64,000 nt of DNA, taken from positions 3,841,501-3,905,500 of the forward strand of contig NC_135360.1 in NCBI RefSeq assembly GCF_051622035.1. Reading direction: 5' to 3'. This document shows, piece by piece, positions 35,376 through 56,715 of the stretch. A model generated the notes under the pieces. That model did no database searches. It was not told where the DNA came from and saw only the letters and a list, made by a program, of their open reading frames with translations. The position numbers were made by a program, and so were the translations under genes. How positions within the stretch are numbered: the first letter of the stretch is position 1; every line of letters starts with the position of its first letter. Source of the stretch: Arctopsyche grandis (taxonomy: Eukaryota; Arthropoda; Insecta; Trichoptera; Hydropsychidae).

Positions 35376-38300
35376 ATGAAGCATAAAAGTGTTTTATTTG
35401 GAATTGTGTTTGGATGCATTTTTTTGAGCAATGTTGACTTTACCGATGGCTCAAAAATCCTCAAGGTGTGTTTGGCACCTTCCAGGAGTCATCACATACT
35501 GTGCCAAGGTGTGGTTGACACGCTAGTCAAAAGTGGTCATGAAGTTAGTATTTTGATAAGCTAAAATGTAACTAGACTAAAAGTTGTATAATTTAAATGA
35601 TCACTATGTGTAAAATTTAGGTAACTTTCTTGAATGCTTTTGCTACGAATAGTAAAAAATATAAAGAAATTACAATCAGCGAGCTATCTCACGCATTCGG
35701 TAATGAATTTTAATTCTTTAATATGTTATTAGTAACAAATATAAAATAAATGATTAATTAATTTTAATTGTTATATGTACATATATAGAAAAAAACGATG
35801 TTGGATTCGGAATAGCCAATGTATCACAAGTACAAATGATAAAAATGATAACTGAATGGCAACCGGAGGTAACAAAAATATTTTACAGTAATCCGGAAAT
35901 AGTTGAATTCTTCAATGACAAAAATCAAAAGTTCGATCTGGTCATATTTGAGTACTTCATGAATGAAATGTTTATAGGGTGAGTGTTTACAATCTTTTAA
36001 ATAGTAGTTCAATCATATTATACGAGTTATAGAAATGATCCACCCTACATTTTCGATACCTTGAAGGATTTTAAGATATATAATATGGGTTTGGTGCAAA
36101 CGATCGACAAGCGCCAGACAGACTGAACCACAGATTAACTGGATGGCTGCTTTAAACGCAATTCTCGACTTCACGAATGATAGATTGCAGCTCAGATGAC
36201 GAGTAACCTTTCGATGTGCACAGATGCAATTATTAAAATGGTAATTATTAAAATTGAGTTGGATCTTTCTGGCGAGTTTAATAAGTCAAAATTCGGAACT
36301 AAAGTATCAGAAGCACAGAAGGTATACAGGGTAGGTATGTCGGGACTTCGGGTAGATTTCGCTTAGTGTAAGTGCAAGCAGTGCGCACGCATAAGGTACA
36401 CGTGTCGTTAATCTGTGCTTCAGTCTGTCTGGCGCTTGTCGATCGTTTGCACCGCATCGATATAATATGTAAATGGTTCAATCCATGAAAGACTGGAATT
36501 CAATTGGGTGCAGGTTCCAATATTGAGAATTTTAATTTATGTATATGAAAATTAAACACAAAATACATGCCTACATATAAACTGGTTTTTCTGTTATTAT
36601 GTACATCAAGTAATAACAAATTGGCAAGATTTTAAACCACTAGACAAATTAAAAATGTCATTCTTTCCAGACTCGGCATTCGATATAAATGTCCAGTGAT
36701 GGTTCTATCGTCAGTAAGCATAATGTCATGGTTGGCTACGATGACCAGCAATCCACTGTCGGTGGAAACAGTACCCAATATATTCACATCATACACAACG
36801 AATATGGATTTGAAGCAAAGGGTCATTAATACATTAATAACGATAGGAAATGAAGCAATGGGAACGTCAGTAAATATTTGGATGTAGTCTTAAATGTGTG
36901 TTTAATAATAGAAAAACTAATAAAGTAATATTATCGACAAATCAGACTCGTCATGGAACCGATAGCAAAAAAATTGTATATTCAATACATGCCAGAAGAA
37001 GCTAAGATTGTACCGTACGAAGAGTTAAAGAAGCACATTTCCTTGATTATAGTCAACAGTCATCCTTCTGTTGGATTAGCTCGGCCTTTGCTGCCGAATA
37101 CCATCGAAATTGGTGGATACCATATCGCAGATCCTGAACCATTACCAAAAGTAAGACATTAATATAAACATATGTATGTTATTATTATATTATAGTATGA
37201 AATTTAACATTAATAATCAAGAAGTTTGATCAGGCATTTACAGTTTACAACAAAAATAGATTCATAGAGTTGCAAATATCAAAAAATATATAATGTGGCC
37301 ATGATTATTAAAGCATAATGTCGTTAATTATCATAAAATGATCTCTCAAGCTTCCACATATGATTATTTTATTTAAATATGTACTTATAGGACAGGAGGT
37401 TATGTTGTGACTGTAACCCGGCCTATGGAAACTCGTTGTAGATAACAGAGGAAATTTATTTTCTTCAGTATATAAGTTTATTGTCAGTACAGAAAATTCA
37501 CGGGGAAGTGGGCTAGTTGCCTGCTTCAGGGGAAAGCCTGACTGGACTGCCGTCTGTGGCTGCTGTACTGGTTTATATATGGGCACGGTGATGTCATCTT
37601 GTTCTCGAGGATTCCTCCGGGTTCAAGGGTTTCCTTTGTGTGGCTTCACAAGGTTGCTTGATGGGTATTCATCTGGAGTGAGTCGAATCGCCTTTATCGG
37701 TGGTCTGGATATGGGTGAGGTGATGTCATCTCGTTCTCGAAGATTCTTCCAGGCTCAAGGGTATCCGTGTGGTCGCGTGCCTTGTGTTTTATGGGGTAAT
37801 AGGATTTATGCTATTTCGGTTGTTCCCTTGAACTCAAGGTTTTGTTTATCCGGAGCGAATAGATGATTGCTTTGGCTTTGCTGAAAGCTCGTACAAGCTG
37901 TATTGTATTCTTATATACTTTTTAATTCTATCAAACAGGATCTTCAAAAAGTGATAGACTCGGCCGAGCACGGCGTCATCTTCTTCAGCATGGGTAGTAA
38001 TTTGAAAAGCAAAGATATGAGCGCCGAATTAAGACAGGGCATACTGAAAGTTTTTTCGACTTTCAAAGAAACTATATTGTGGAAATTTGAAGAAGATCTA
38101 CCAAATAAACCAAAAAACGTCATCATCCGTAAGTGGATGCCGCAATCTAGCATTTTAGGTAAATCAATTCCAAATTATTGATACAATAAATGATCCATCT
38201 TTATATGGTTACATACTAGTATATTTTTAGCACACAAAAACGTCAAGTTATTTATTTCTCATGGTGGACTCTTGAGTTTAACGGAGGCGACTTACTTTGG

Positions 38301-38807
38301 AGTGCCGTTGCTCGCTATACCGATATTCGGCGATCAGTACCACAACGCTATGACCTTGACAGAAAAAGGACAAGGACTCATGCTGTCTTTCGACAATATA
38401 ACTGAAGCTTCATTTAGGTGGTCTATTAATGAAGTCATAACAAATTTGACGTAAGCCTTTCTTCTTATCCAAAATTTGAGTCCCACAGAAGTTGGATTAT
38501 TGACATGAAAATATGAATATATTTCAGATACGCCGAAAACGCTAAGATTAGACAGGAAATATTCCACGACAGACCAATGAAACCAAGAGAACTGCTAGCA
38601 TTTTATGTCGACCATGTTATTAGAACCAAAGGAGCCAAATATTTGTCACCACCGTCGTTGCCACGTACTTCACAATTGCTGCTGGACGTTGCTGCTGTTA
38701 TTCTGATTCCATTGATGTCTGTGATGTTCTTATTTGTATACGTTTGCCGTAAATTATTGTGTAGATTTAAAAACAAAAAAATTACTGAAGAAAAGAAAAA
38801 CAACTAG
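35376..38807 (+). CDS. UDP-glycosyltransferase, gene C of the cluster (8 exons, 518 aa)
   Basis: Exons: 35376-35543, 35621-35699, 35789-35978, 36671-36865, 36946-37150, 37939-38158, 38231-38450, 38528-38807, with the same phases and the same exon 2-7 lengths as genes A and B. A signal peptide covers about the first 25 residues ('MKHKSVLFGIVFGCIFLSNV'). 'APSRSHHILC' holds the likely catalytic His; 'FDLVIFEYFMNE' has Glu at the usual Asp place. The signature includes 'WMPQSSIL', 'KLFISHGGLLSLTEATYFGV' and 'FGDQYHNA'. A C-terminal membrane helix is followed by a basic tail ending KKNN (ER retrieval). AATAAA is at 38872. Exon 4 uses the unusual donor GTCAGT. Intron 3 contains a MITE and intron 5 a solo LTR. 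It is the parent of the inverted pseudogene at 21116-22172. Confidence 0.93.
36088..36459. mobile_element. 372-bp MITE in UGT C intron 3
   Basis: Ends GGTTTGGTGCAAACGATCG and, from the other side, CGATGCGGTGCAAACGATCG, with inverted repeats extending about 45 bp. It is flanked by ATATAATATG at 36078-36087 and 36460-36469, a 9-10 bp duplication, which argues against hAT (8 bp) and would fit a Mutator-like origin. Confidence 0.85.
37386..37915 (-). mobile_element. Solo LTR in UGT C intron 5
   Basis: Flanked by TACT on both sides (37382-37385 and 37916-37919). On the minus strand it starts TATAAGAATACAATACAGCT, comparable to TGTAGGAATATAGCACAACT in the neighbouring LTRs, and near its end has 'ggccgggttacagtcacaac'. 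Internally 'gtgatgtcatct.gttctcg' is repeated. No gag or pol is present. Confidence 0.8.
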
Positions 38808-38917
38808 ATCGTTTATATGTCTATGTAATATGTACAATCATTTTTGAGTGACTTTAATCTGCAAGTTCAACAATAAATAATTCCATACTTAATTCGACTA
38901 TTTTTTATAATTTATAT

Positions 38918-39426
38918 TATAGGGCGGGTTAATGGTTTGGACCGTTTCCCGGCCTATGGAAATTCAGTTGAATTTTGAAGAAGATCTTTATAACTCGATT
39001 AATACATGTGTATTTATATGTACAGCGAAGTTGGTAGGTGATTCGCTGGAACGAGCCAGGTCGAGTTCCTAAAACTCACTGGCATCTGGGGACGATGCAC
39101 TGATTTATAAAGGTGTTGCTTGAGCAATGTGTAGCTGGGCTGGTGAGATCAGGTTCTGGAAGATTCCAGCGGGGTCAAGGTCTTCCTTTGTGTTCTATGT
39201 TTGATGCGTAGTTGCGTAGCTCCTTGGGATTTCCCGTGTACTCGTGATTGCATATTTGGAACGAGTCGAATCGCCTTTATGGGTAAGCTGGACGAAGTAT
39301 TTCGGCCACGGCTGACTTTCGTGTACGAGAACAGGACGCAATGATGTCATTTGTACAGATTAAGTTCGATGAGGGAAATATCATCGACCTGGTTTCGTAT
39401 GGTACAAGTCATGCTATATCCCTACA
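38918..39426 (-). mobile_element. Solo LTR, first of three adjacent
   Basis: Minus-strand start TGTAGGGATATAGC (ending at 39426), minus-strand end CCCTATA (at 38918). Flanked by ATAT (38914-38917 and 39427-39430). A second copy of the same LTR, truncated, is at 54227-54693. Confidence 0.8.
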
Positions 39427-39433
39427 ATATGTT

Positions 39434-39896
39434 TGTAGGCAGTGAAGGTGTGTTGACCAGTGTCCCAGCCTATAGAAAAACGTGTCCTGTTTGGAATATT
39501 GTTATTGTTCAGTTAATACAGGTGTTTGTATGTACGGCGAAGGAGGTAGTTCATCGACTTCCGAAAAGTGGGCAGACTGAAGCTCACTGGTATCTGGAGC
39601 TGATACGCCGGTTTATATTTGCAGTTCGATACGCGGCCCTGTGCAGAAGTCTTTGTCTAGAAGTTGCGTGATGTGGCTGTGTGATGACGTCAGCATCTAG
39701 ACGTTGTTAGATTACGTTCACGGGTTCCGGGTGATTTGAAGAGTACCCAGAAGGGTGCTTTGTAGCTGTGTGATGGGGTCAGCGTCTAGAGATCGTTCGA
39801 TGTGCGACTGCTGTTCGATGGGGAAATATATGGGTTCATCGACTTCGGTACGGGATAATTCAAAGGGGATAGTACGCGATGTGCTATATTCCTACA
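39434..39896 (-). mobile_element. Solo LTR, second of three adjacent
   Basis: The + strand reads TGTAGG at 39434 and CCTACA at 39891-39896, short inverted ends typical of these LTRs. TGTT lies on both sides (39430-39433 and 39897-39900). On the minus strand it carries 'ctgggacactggtcaacaca' near its end. Confidence 0.88.
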
Positions 39897-39904
39897 TGTT
39901 ATTA

Positions 39905-40447
39905 CTCTTTTAGTACGCGGGACAGGTGTGTTGGCCGTGTCCCGGTCTAAGAAAACACCGTTTGTATTTGTAAGAGGATCGTTTATTTTTGTTCAATTGT
40001 TACAATGGTTATTGTATGTACGAAGAGGTTGAGCTTCGGAGAAGTGAGCTGGTTGAGCTCCAGAGGTTCACTCTGGTGTTGGGAGCTGGTGCGTCGCTTT
40101 ATATACGTTCTGGCTTGAAGCGTGCCGTGTGCAGATGATTTTTCTTCGTTTCCAGGACACGTGTTTTATAGCTATGGGGTCAGCGCCAGGACGTCGTTCG
40201 TTTGAGAATGGAGTCGTGTACCACGCGTAAACGACTTTTTAGGACACGTATTACAGTTTTCTGATGACATCGCTGTTGGGTTTCGTTTGTTTTACGATCG
40301 AGCGATGAACTCTTTCTTCTGGAATGGTCGAAAGGGACGTTGCCCTTGAGTTATGCATGTTTGTACAGGAGCGCCGATGATTGGTGTGAAATGTATGAGA
40401 TCACAGGTTTTGATTCGTAATAGCACAAGTTGTGCTAGATTCCTACA
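39905..40447 (-). mobile_element. Solo LTR, third of three adjacent
   Basis: Minus-strand start TGTAGGAATCTAGC at 40447, end at about 39905. ATTA occurs at 39901-39904 and 40448-40451. Same family as the LTR at 12801-13514, with the TATA region 'tatataaagcga' near 40100 and 'accgggacacggccaacaca' near its end. Confidence 0.78.
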
Positions 40448-40451
40448 ATTA

Positions 40452-41918
40452 TATAAACAACGAGCCAGCTACGCCTTAAGGACCTAAGCCACGTGAATAT
40501 TTTTTTGCGTGTGGAAATAAGCGACCTTAAATTTAAAATACCTACTGTTGCGTTTGTTAAAAAATTACTGATTTGGGTTTCACCTTTTTGAAACTACATA
40601 TGTATATGTAGTATATTTAAAAAAAAAATCATTCATTGGTCGTGTTTTTCTTTCACAAATCATTAAATGAATAGGGTGTCGCATACCTACATATTTCTAT
40701 ACTTTGGTTATAAAACAAAACTGCCTTAACTTTTTGACTAACTGATTCATTAGTTAGCAATAATCTATATGAACAAATGATACTGAAATAACTTTAAAGA
40801 TTGACAATCGGATTATAAGATCAAATTTGATTGATTAAAAATAATTTAATAACAGTATTATCTGTTTCAATCAACAAATACTGAACTTGAACTGAACTTG
40901 CAGATTAAAGACATCGTTGATTGAAACAGATAATTGATTTAGACAGTTGATTGAAACGTAGAAATTAAGCTGAATCATACAAAAAATCTTGTAATACACA
41001 CCTTTGACAGTTCGAAACGCCACAAAACCGAAAATTTTTATAGTAAATTAAATTATGCACATCTTATGTGTACTCACAATGGTTAAACAGCAGTTTAACT
41101 TATGTACTACAATTACTATTAAAGTTGCAAACTCATGCTGCAAGCTATTATCGTTAAGTTTAATAATAATTATTATTTATTACTAGCTGATATACTAGGC
41201 GTTTATCAAAATCCCATCTACAAACTCCCAAGAGATATCTCAATTCCGCCATACAATTCCATAACTATTTCAACTGTGAAAATGTCAGAGAAAGAATTAA
41301 GCGACATGTTATCATTTATGTTAGTCTGTAACATGGCGCTACCAATTCGACATGTGCATTATTTTAATTTAATTTTAAATATAAATTTTCCGCAGAAATA
41401 TTGTTTGCTCTTTAATGTCGGCGAACTTTAGATAAAATGTGGTTGAACAGATGATAAACACTTACAAGATTCTAGAAACAATACTTACAATACAATATTA
41501 CTGCAGTGTTGTCACTCCGATTTTGCACTATACAAGGCACTATTACATGAAAGTTCATTAAATTTTCAAGATTTGTATAAGTTTTGACAAAAATTATATG
41601 AATTTTTAGATAAATAACGGGTTTCCGGAAAACCATGGAAACCATTAGGGTGAAACCACTGAATATCAGGCTCCATACTTAACCAATCTGAAGCTTATTG
41701 AATGTTGCTGAGTTATGCTATATATATATATATGTAGATAAATGTATTATAAAACCTGACAAATAGTTTGCATCATTAATATCTATGTTTTTAGTAATAC
41801 TATATATTTAATTTATGATGTTGATTCGAAAAATTGTTACGCGGAATAAAAATATATAAATATAAAAAATCTGAAGATCCAAAGAAATCAGACAATCGAG
41901 GACAATGATAAAAAATAA
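40452..41918. other. Spacer between the UGT cluster and the protease gene
   Basis: No gene is supported. 41505-41672 is a reversed copy of the repeat at 7041-7225. The frame at 41135-41431 (98 codons) has no recognisable domain. Confidence 0.45.
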
Positions 41919-42427
41919 GGTTGTGGCTATTTGCAGGTACTATATTTGCAAATTATTGGCTATTTGCAGGTACTATATCTACGAAAGGCGCAAAGCCTTC
42001 TGCGCATGCGCGTGAACTGTCACTGTCAGCGTGTTTACTGTTAAAATTTAGTTCGAACTCGTAAAGTGAAGTAGAGTAAAAAATATAATCCAAATTAGTT
42101 ATTATTATTAATTGTTAGAAAATTATTATCATATAGAACGTATAATACCTACATACAAGTACAAGCCGCGAAATAGCTAAATGATATAAATCTATTATAA
42201 TAACGTGCGAAATTTATTTGCCTCATGTATAATGAACGTTTGACTAAACAAGTCTAGCATACATTAAATGTAAGAAATTATAATCGGATTATAAGTTCAC
42301 GCGCATGCGCAGAAGGCTTTGCGCCTGTCGCAGATATAGTACCTGCAAATAGCCGAAAAATTCGCAGATATAGTACCTGCAAATAGCCTATAATTTGCAA
42401 ATATAGCACCTGCAAATAGCCACAACC
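41919..42427. mobile_element. Inverted-repeat element with repeated termini
   Basis: Roughly 110-bp terminal inverted repeats. The left arm starts GGTTGTGGCTATTTGCAGGT, the right arm ends with its complement. 'ggctatttgcaggtactata' occurs twice in the left arm and its complement three times in the right. The inner parts of the arms share 'ggcgcaaagccttctgcgca'. Flanks are AAAAAATAA and AAAAAAGAA (9 bp, one mismatch), which would fit a Mutator-like element, though both are low-complexity. Confidence 0.75.
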
Positions 42428-42790
42428 AAAAAAGAAAGAAAATAACGATTAAACATGAAATAAAACAAAGTCATTCCAAACAGCATATGTTTTAAATAAT
42501 TTATTCACTATATAAATGCGACAAATATTCATCCTAAATAAACATATAAATTAACAACGATCCACATTCTTATTTTTACCTTATAAAATCACAATGTATT
42601 TCAAGGTAGAAAGGGAAACAAAAAAAAAAAAAAAAGTCCATATATAAATAATAAAAAAAAAGAAAACTAGAAAAATCTAAACTTAAATGCCCGCATCTTA
42701 TTTATACTGTTATTATACAAATCGATAAAAATAATTGTACGCATATATGTATTTTTCATTCAGACATATCTACATTTCGCGTTGACTAAA

Positions 42791-52147
<9,357 letters not shown>

Positions 52148-52459
52148 CTTTCAACCGCTGACTGCTCTCTCTCTCTCTCAACACAAACAACGACACTTTC
52201 AGGTTATGGAGACATATGCCGTTGGCCGGAAGCCATCGTTCGACGTGCAGACTCGCACGACTCGATTGGAGAATTATTTTATGCGCCCCATCCCTACTAT
52301 TATCGTCCATGTTATCAGGACCGCGCCCAGGAGTCCGGCCGCCTGTGTGCAACAGAGAAATGTAATAATAATAGAGGGAATAAATAATTGTTGTCAATAT
52401 TACACGGTACGTCTCTATAAAGGTCTGTCTGTTTCAAATATGTCATTTTATTACATTTC
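52148..52459 (-). promoter_or_regulatory. Probable 5' UTR and promoter region of AFG3L2
   Basis: GC-richer than the surroundings, no TATA box, a CT-dinucleotide run at 52160-52180. The ATG at 52147 lies in an AAGATGG context. Open frames in several directions here reflect base composition rather than extra genes. Position is inferred only from the first exon. Confidence 0.4.
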
Positions 52460-53184
52460 TGTAGGAATCTCGTCGTCGTCATCGTCATCGAAACCTTCGA
52501 GAATATTCCGCAACAACAAAATACATCGAGCGGAACAGCGCCAAGCATTCCAGAAAATACTACGCCTCGACAAAAGTGCATTCCTCTTGTACGCATCAAC
52601 AACTAAATGCTCGCACGCATCAATAACCACTTCCATCAAGCGTTCCAGAAAATTCTACGCCTCGACAAAAGTGCATTCCTTTCTTACGCATCAACAAACC
52701 ACCACCATCGGTCAGGCGATTCCAGAAACACTATAAAAGGAGGTACAACCCAAACAACGCCAGTCGACCCACAGCAGCAAGCGTCGACACACAGCAACAG
52801 ACCAGTCGACCCACAGCAGCAAGCGTCGACACACAACAGCAGACCAGTCAACATACAGCTCCTGACCAGCCACCACTACACTACGCGGACTTGGAAGATC
52901 AACCAGCCGGACGAGCCAGCAACACACTGCCGTATCCAGAGACCTTCCGAACATAGCCGAACAACGAGCCAGCAACACACTGCCGCATCCAGAGACCTTC
53001 TGAACATAGCTGAATGCCGAGCCAGCGACACTCTACCATATCCAGAGACCGCTGAACGACATACTTTTGCCCACAAATACTATACCTTTGTACAACCATA
53101 GGCAAACAATAAAACTTTATAAAACTAGCACAACAGTGTTTCGTTAGGCCGGGATACGGTCAACACATCGCTACCCCGCCTACA
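52460..53184 (+). mobile_element. Solo LTR with internal tandem repeats
   Basis: TGTAGG at 52460 and CCTACA at 53179-53184; TTTC on both sides (52456-52459 and 53185-53188). A TATA box 'ctataaaagg' is at 52732. A unit with 'tacgcctcgacaaaagtgca' is doubled upstream of it (about 52560 and 52660), and 'cagtcgacccacagcagcaa' is doubled downstream. AATAAA is at about 53108, and 'gccgggatacggtcaacaca' is near the end. No gag or pol. Confidence 0.85.
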
Positions 53185-53387
53185 TTTCTATTCATATCTA
53201 CCTATACGTCGCGGTCACGTCACGTTCACAGCACTTTGGCTGAGTGCAAGGCAAAATCGGCTTACTTATACATTGCAGGCCATGACGATACGGCGCAATA
53301 TTGCTTACGTCGTATTTTCGAGTACTTACAATATGAATGCATACACGTGCATTCGTAGCTCCGCGTCAGAATACAAGTCAGCAAAAA

Positions 53388-53723
53388 TGTTTCGGCGTTT
53401 ATCGAACGAAAAATTATGTATAATCGCGTTGTTGTTGGAAGAAGAAGCTCAAGAAGGCAATAAAGAAGCACGGAGGCGTTTTGATGTGCATCCCATGTTA
53501 AAAAATAGAAAAACCGAAGGAGAGTTTTAGACACTGTATAAGGAGCTTGTGGATGATGGACAAATTTTTTTTAAATATTTCCGTACGAACCGATACCAAT
53601 TTGAAACAATACTGGATAAAATAAAAACACAAATCACCAAAAAATCTACAAAATTTAAGGAAGCATTGTCAGCGCCAAAACCGTGTCGAAAGATTGAACC
53701 GCTGTCAACTGTCACTATCGATA
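53388..53723 (+). pseudogene. PIF/Harbinger-like transposase N-terminal fragment
   Basis: 'MFRRLSNEKLCIIALLLEEE', 'RRRFDVHPMLKNRKTEGEF', a TAG stop at 53528-53530, then 'TLYKELVDDGQIFFKYFRTN' and 'RYQFETILDKIKTQITKKST'. The 'H-P...G-E-F..L...L..D...FF.YFR....F..L' pattern is the N-terminal part of PIF/Harbinger (HARBI1-like) transposases. The catalytic DDE region is missing, and the frame runs into another repeat at about 53724. Confidence 0.7.
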
Positions 53724-54130
53724 ACACTGAGCAACAAAAAAAATACCAGAGCGGAGACTAGCCAATCTTTACTAAGTTTGACCCACTGAATTCGAATATG
53801 ATATTGATTTTTGTTGGTGGGTGATCGTTTACGAGATATGAGCGTTTAAAAAAATCTACGATTTTTACAGTTTTTTGGCTTTTGCGGTCTTTAACTCAAA
53901 ATTTAGGATTGTTACGCTCAAACTGAGTATTGTAATCAATAGTCAGATATTTTTCCTATTAATTGTTATATTTCATTGCTTTAAAATACTTCTAATTAAT
54001 TGTCTAGGTAATTTTAAAAGTCAAAAATCTATTTTTTTTACGGATTTTTTTTCCGTGCTATTTTTCATTTATTTGGCAAATTTTTTATTTCACCACGTTT
54101 ATAAGGATTGGTTTTCTATCTCAATATTTT
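53724..54130 (+). repeat. Dispersed repeat shared with 13791-14136
   Basis: Starts 'acactgagcaacaaaaaaaa' and continues 'caatctttactaagtttgac', in the same order as the minus strand of the copy next to the LINE at 14138. Confidence 0.65.
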
Positions 54131-54226
54131 TTTTTATCTAAATGTACTAACTAAAGCGGTAATTGCAATTTAAATGTTTTCGTTGTATATATGGTTGTAT
54201 CGCGTAATATGTTAGGTGCAAGCGAG

Positions 54227-54693
54227 ATGGAAATTCAGTTGTATTTTGAAGAGGATCTTTATTACTCGATTGATACAGGTGTACTTATATGTACAGCGAA
54301 GTAGGTAGGGGATTCGCTGGAACGAGCCAGGTCGAGTTCCTGAAGCTCACTGGCATCTGGGGACGATTCGCTAGTTTATAAAGGTGTTACTTGAGCAATG
54401 TGTAGCTGGGCTGGTGAGATCACGTTCTGGAAGATTCCAACGGGGTCGAGGTCTTCCTTTGGGTTCTATGTTTGATGCGTAGTTGCGTAGCTCCTTGGGA
54501 TTTCCCGTGTACTCGTGATGGCGTATCTGGAGCGAGTCGAATCGCCTTTATGGGTAAGCTGGACGAAGTATTTCGGCCACGGCTGACTTTCGTGTACGAG
54601 AACAGGACGCGATGATGTCATTTGTACAGATTAAGTTCGATGAGGGAAATATCATCGACCTTCGTATGGTACAAGTAGTGCTATATCCCTACA
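54227..54693 (-). mobile_element. Truncated copy of the LTR at 38918-39426
   Basis: Long near-identity to 38950-39426 ('ggaacgagccaggtcgagtt', 'gggtaagctggacgaagtat'). It ends at 54693 with the minus-strand start TGTAGGGATATAGC. The other end is cut after 'atggaaattcag', so about 30 bp are missing. Confidence 0.8.
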
Positions 54694-55724
54694 ACTTCTA
54701 AAAATGTATCCCATTTTTATTGTGTGCTTTTGAATGCATTGTGCAATTTTTACCGATGATTGCCCATCTTGCGAGTACTATATAAACAAACATAGAAGTT
54801 TTTATTGGACATCAAATACGACTGATACTAAAATTATTTAGGATTGTCTGTGGACAATCGTCACCTGACAACAATATGACGCCTAAAGCCACTTCTATTA
54901 ATATAACGTCGCTCTAGATCGGTCACACGTGATCACCCGTCACAATTAAACTGGTCACACCCGAAAATTGGTCACGAAAAAACTAGTGACACCCAAAATT
55001 TAAAAAAATGGTCGAATTTTTGGATTAGACTTTCGGATTTTCATTTAAATATTTTAGTTTTCGTTAGATCCATCGCAGCAATTAAATTCAATAAATGAAC
55101 AAACTACATATAACAGTAAACGGTCGATCTGGATTTCATTACTATTCAGATTTTCCAAGCAATGATCGAAAAAATCGAAGTTTCTCGATTCCGACCCGCT
55201 GCTACTCTAGAACAGTATATATAATATGGTAAACGGAATATTTCGCACATTGCGATCGCGCACACGACAAACGTTGCCACGAAAGTCGTGAATACGGAAT
55301 ATTCGGCACTCGAGTACTCGTTAGTATGATAGTTCACGTGCGTAGCTCTCGATGGATGGAATTTTCGGGTGTCAGATGTTCCGTGATCGAGATTTTATTC
55401 ACGTGTGCGAGATCGCTTTTTGCGGAATAATCACCGAACTATATAATATGTATATATGTATATGAATTTATGTACTGTTAACTTTAAAATTCAGGTGCCA
55501 ATCTACTGTATGTACATAGATGTAATGAAATTCCCATTTTTTGAAAATTTGAACAAAAAATAAATGTTTATATCATTTAACATTCACATTTGTTGTATTG
55601 AATATTAATTTTTCATTCAAATATAGTAACAACGAAAATATACACAAAAGGCGTACCCACTGTGTTACTACAAGAATAATATAGTAAATAATTTTGTTAG
55701 AGGTTTGTAAATCCACACTGTTCA
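54694..55724 (+). other. Upstream region of the zinc-finger gene
   Basis: No exon recognised. 54905-55010 has short 'ggtcac' and 'gtcacac' repeats. Confidence 0.4.
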
Positions 55725-56490
55725 ATGGATGATACATCTGAATCAACTTCAAGCGATTCATTAAATTCAGAACCTCTAGATTTGTGTACAACGAAACTCG
55801 AAAACAACAATTTATCAACGGTTCAGTCCGAAAATGGCTCCACTTATGAAAAAGAAAACATACACACAAATTTACCAAGCACACTTGCGTTGTTGAATTC
55901 GGATAACGAAGACAGTCGAACCATAAGTCAGTATCGGTATCAAAGTATTAAGCGTAAGCACAGCATGATTTTAATTATTCTATATTGATTTTAGACGTAT
56001 TCACAGATGAACATCCCATAATCGATATTAATATAGACTTGAATCCAGACAATTATTTCACAAGCATTCCTTTTCCCGTTGAACTTACTATGCCGCCGAA
56101 AAATAATCAAAACTCAGTCCAGTGCGAAGTCTGCGGCAAAGAATACAAACAAAAAAGAAATTTAATTGTTCACAAACGAAATATTCACGGAGTTGAAGAT
56201 TACGCATCATTTTATCCATGCGAAATTTGTAACAAGGTAATTTTACATATTTTTCAAAAAAAAAATGTACATGAACTTTTATTTATTTATGTTTTAATCA
56301 GACATTTGTAGCGAAATATGAGATGTTATGGCATTTAAATGGGCATGTGAATATGAACGGTGAATTAAACTGTCCCGTCTGCTATTTACCTACATTCTCA
56401 CTATCCGAGCTAGTCTTGCACAAAATGGCCGCACATCCTTACATCGGTGTCCTCGGACGCAGTTGGTTTCAAACTTGGATGGATAGATAA
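55725..56490 (+). CDS. C2H2 zinc-finger protein, three fingers (3 exons, 219 aa)
   Basis: Exons 55725-55953, 55995-56236, 56302-56490; frames join through both introns. An in-frame TAG lies 24 bp upstream of the ATG, which supports the start. The N-terminal half is Ser/Asn/Asp-rich and without a known domain. Three C2H2 fingers follow: 'CEVCGKEYKQKRNLIVHKRN' (C-x2-C-x12-H-x4-H), 'CEICNK' continued across the intron by 'TFVAKYEMLWHLNGH' (x3 spacing), and 'CPVCYLPTFSLSELVLHKMA' (x4). The product is probably a nuclear DNA- or RNA-binding regulator. With only three fingers and no ZAD or BTB domain seen, I cannot name an ortholog. Confidence 0.85.
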
Positions 56491-56715
56491 TAATATATAG
56501 TTTTATGTAATGATTTATAATTTATTAATATGATTTTTTTTATAATTATCTTGTAAAAATGGCTTATGATTATTTTAATTGAAAAATTGGTCAATTCTTT
56601 GATAAATTAAAGTATTATTTTTAAATGTTTTGTCACTAAAATCCTATATTTGTATGAGCTATATATACATATGTAAACAAGCGGTCTCCGTGACGAGACA
56701 GAATGTTTAATTACA

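Noticed and set aside
41135-41431. 98-codon + strand frame between UGT C and AFG3L2
   Set aside because: No domain, no splice context and AT-driven composition. I could not exclude a gene but cannot support one.
52206-52736. Long + strand frame opposite the AFG3L2 5' region
   Set aside because: It runs from the GC-rich 5' region through DNA into the solo LTR and shows no domain; open because of base composition.
55725-56311. Treating the zinc-finger exons as two separate small genes
   Set aside because: The second finger is split by an intron at 56237-56301 and joins perfectly, and exon 1 joins exon 2 in frame, so it is one gene.
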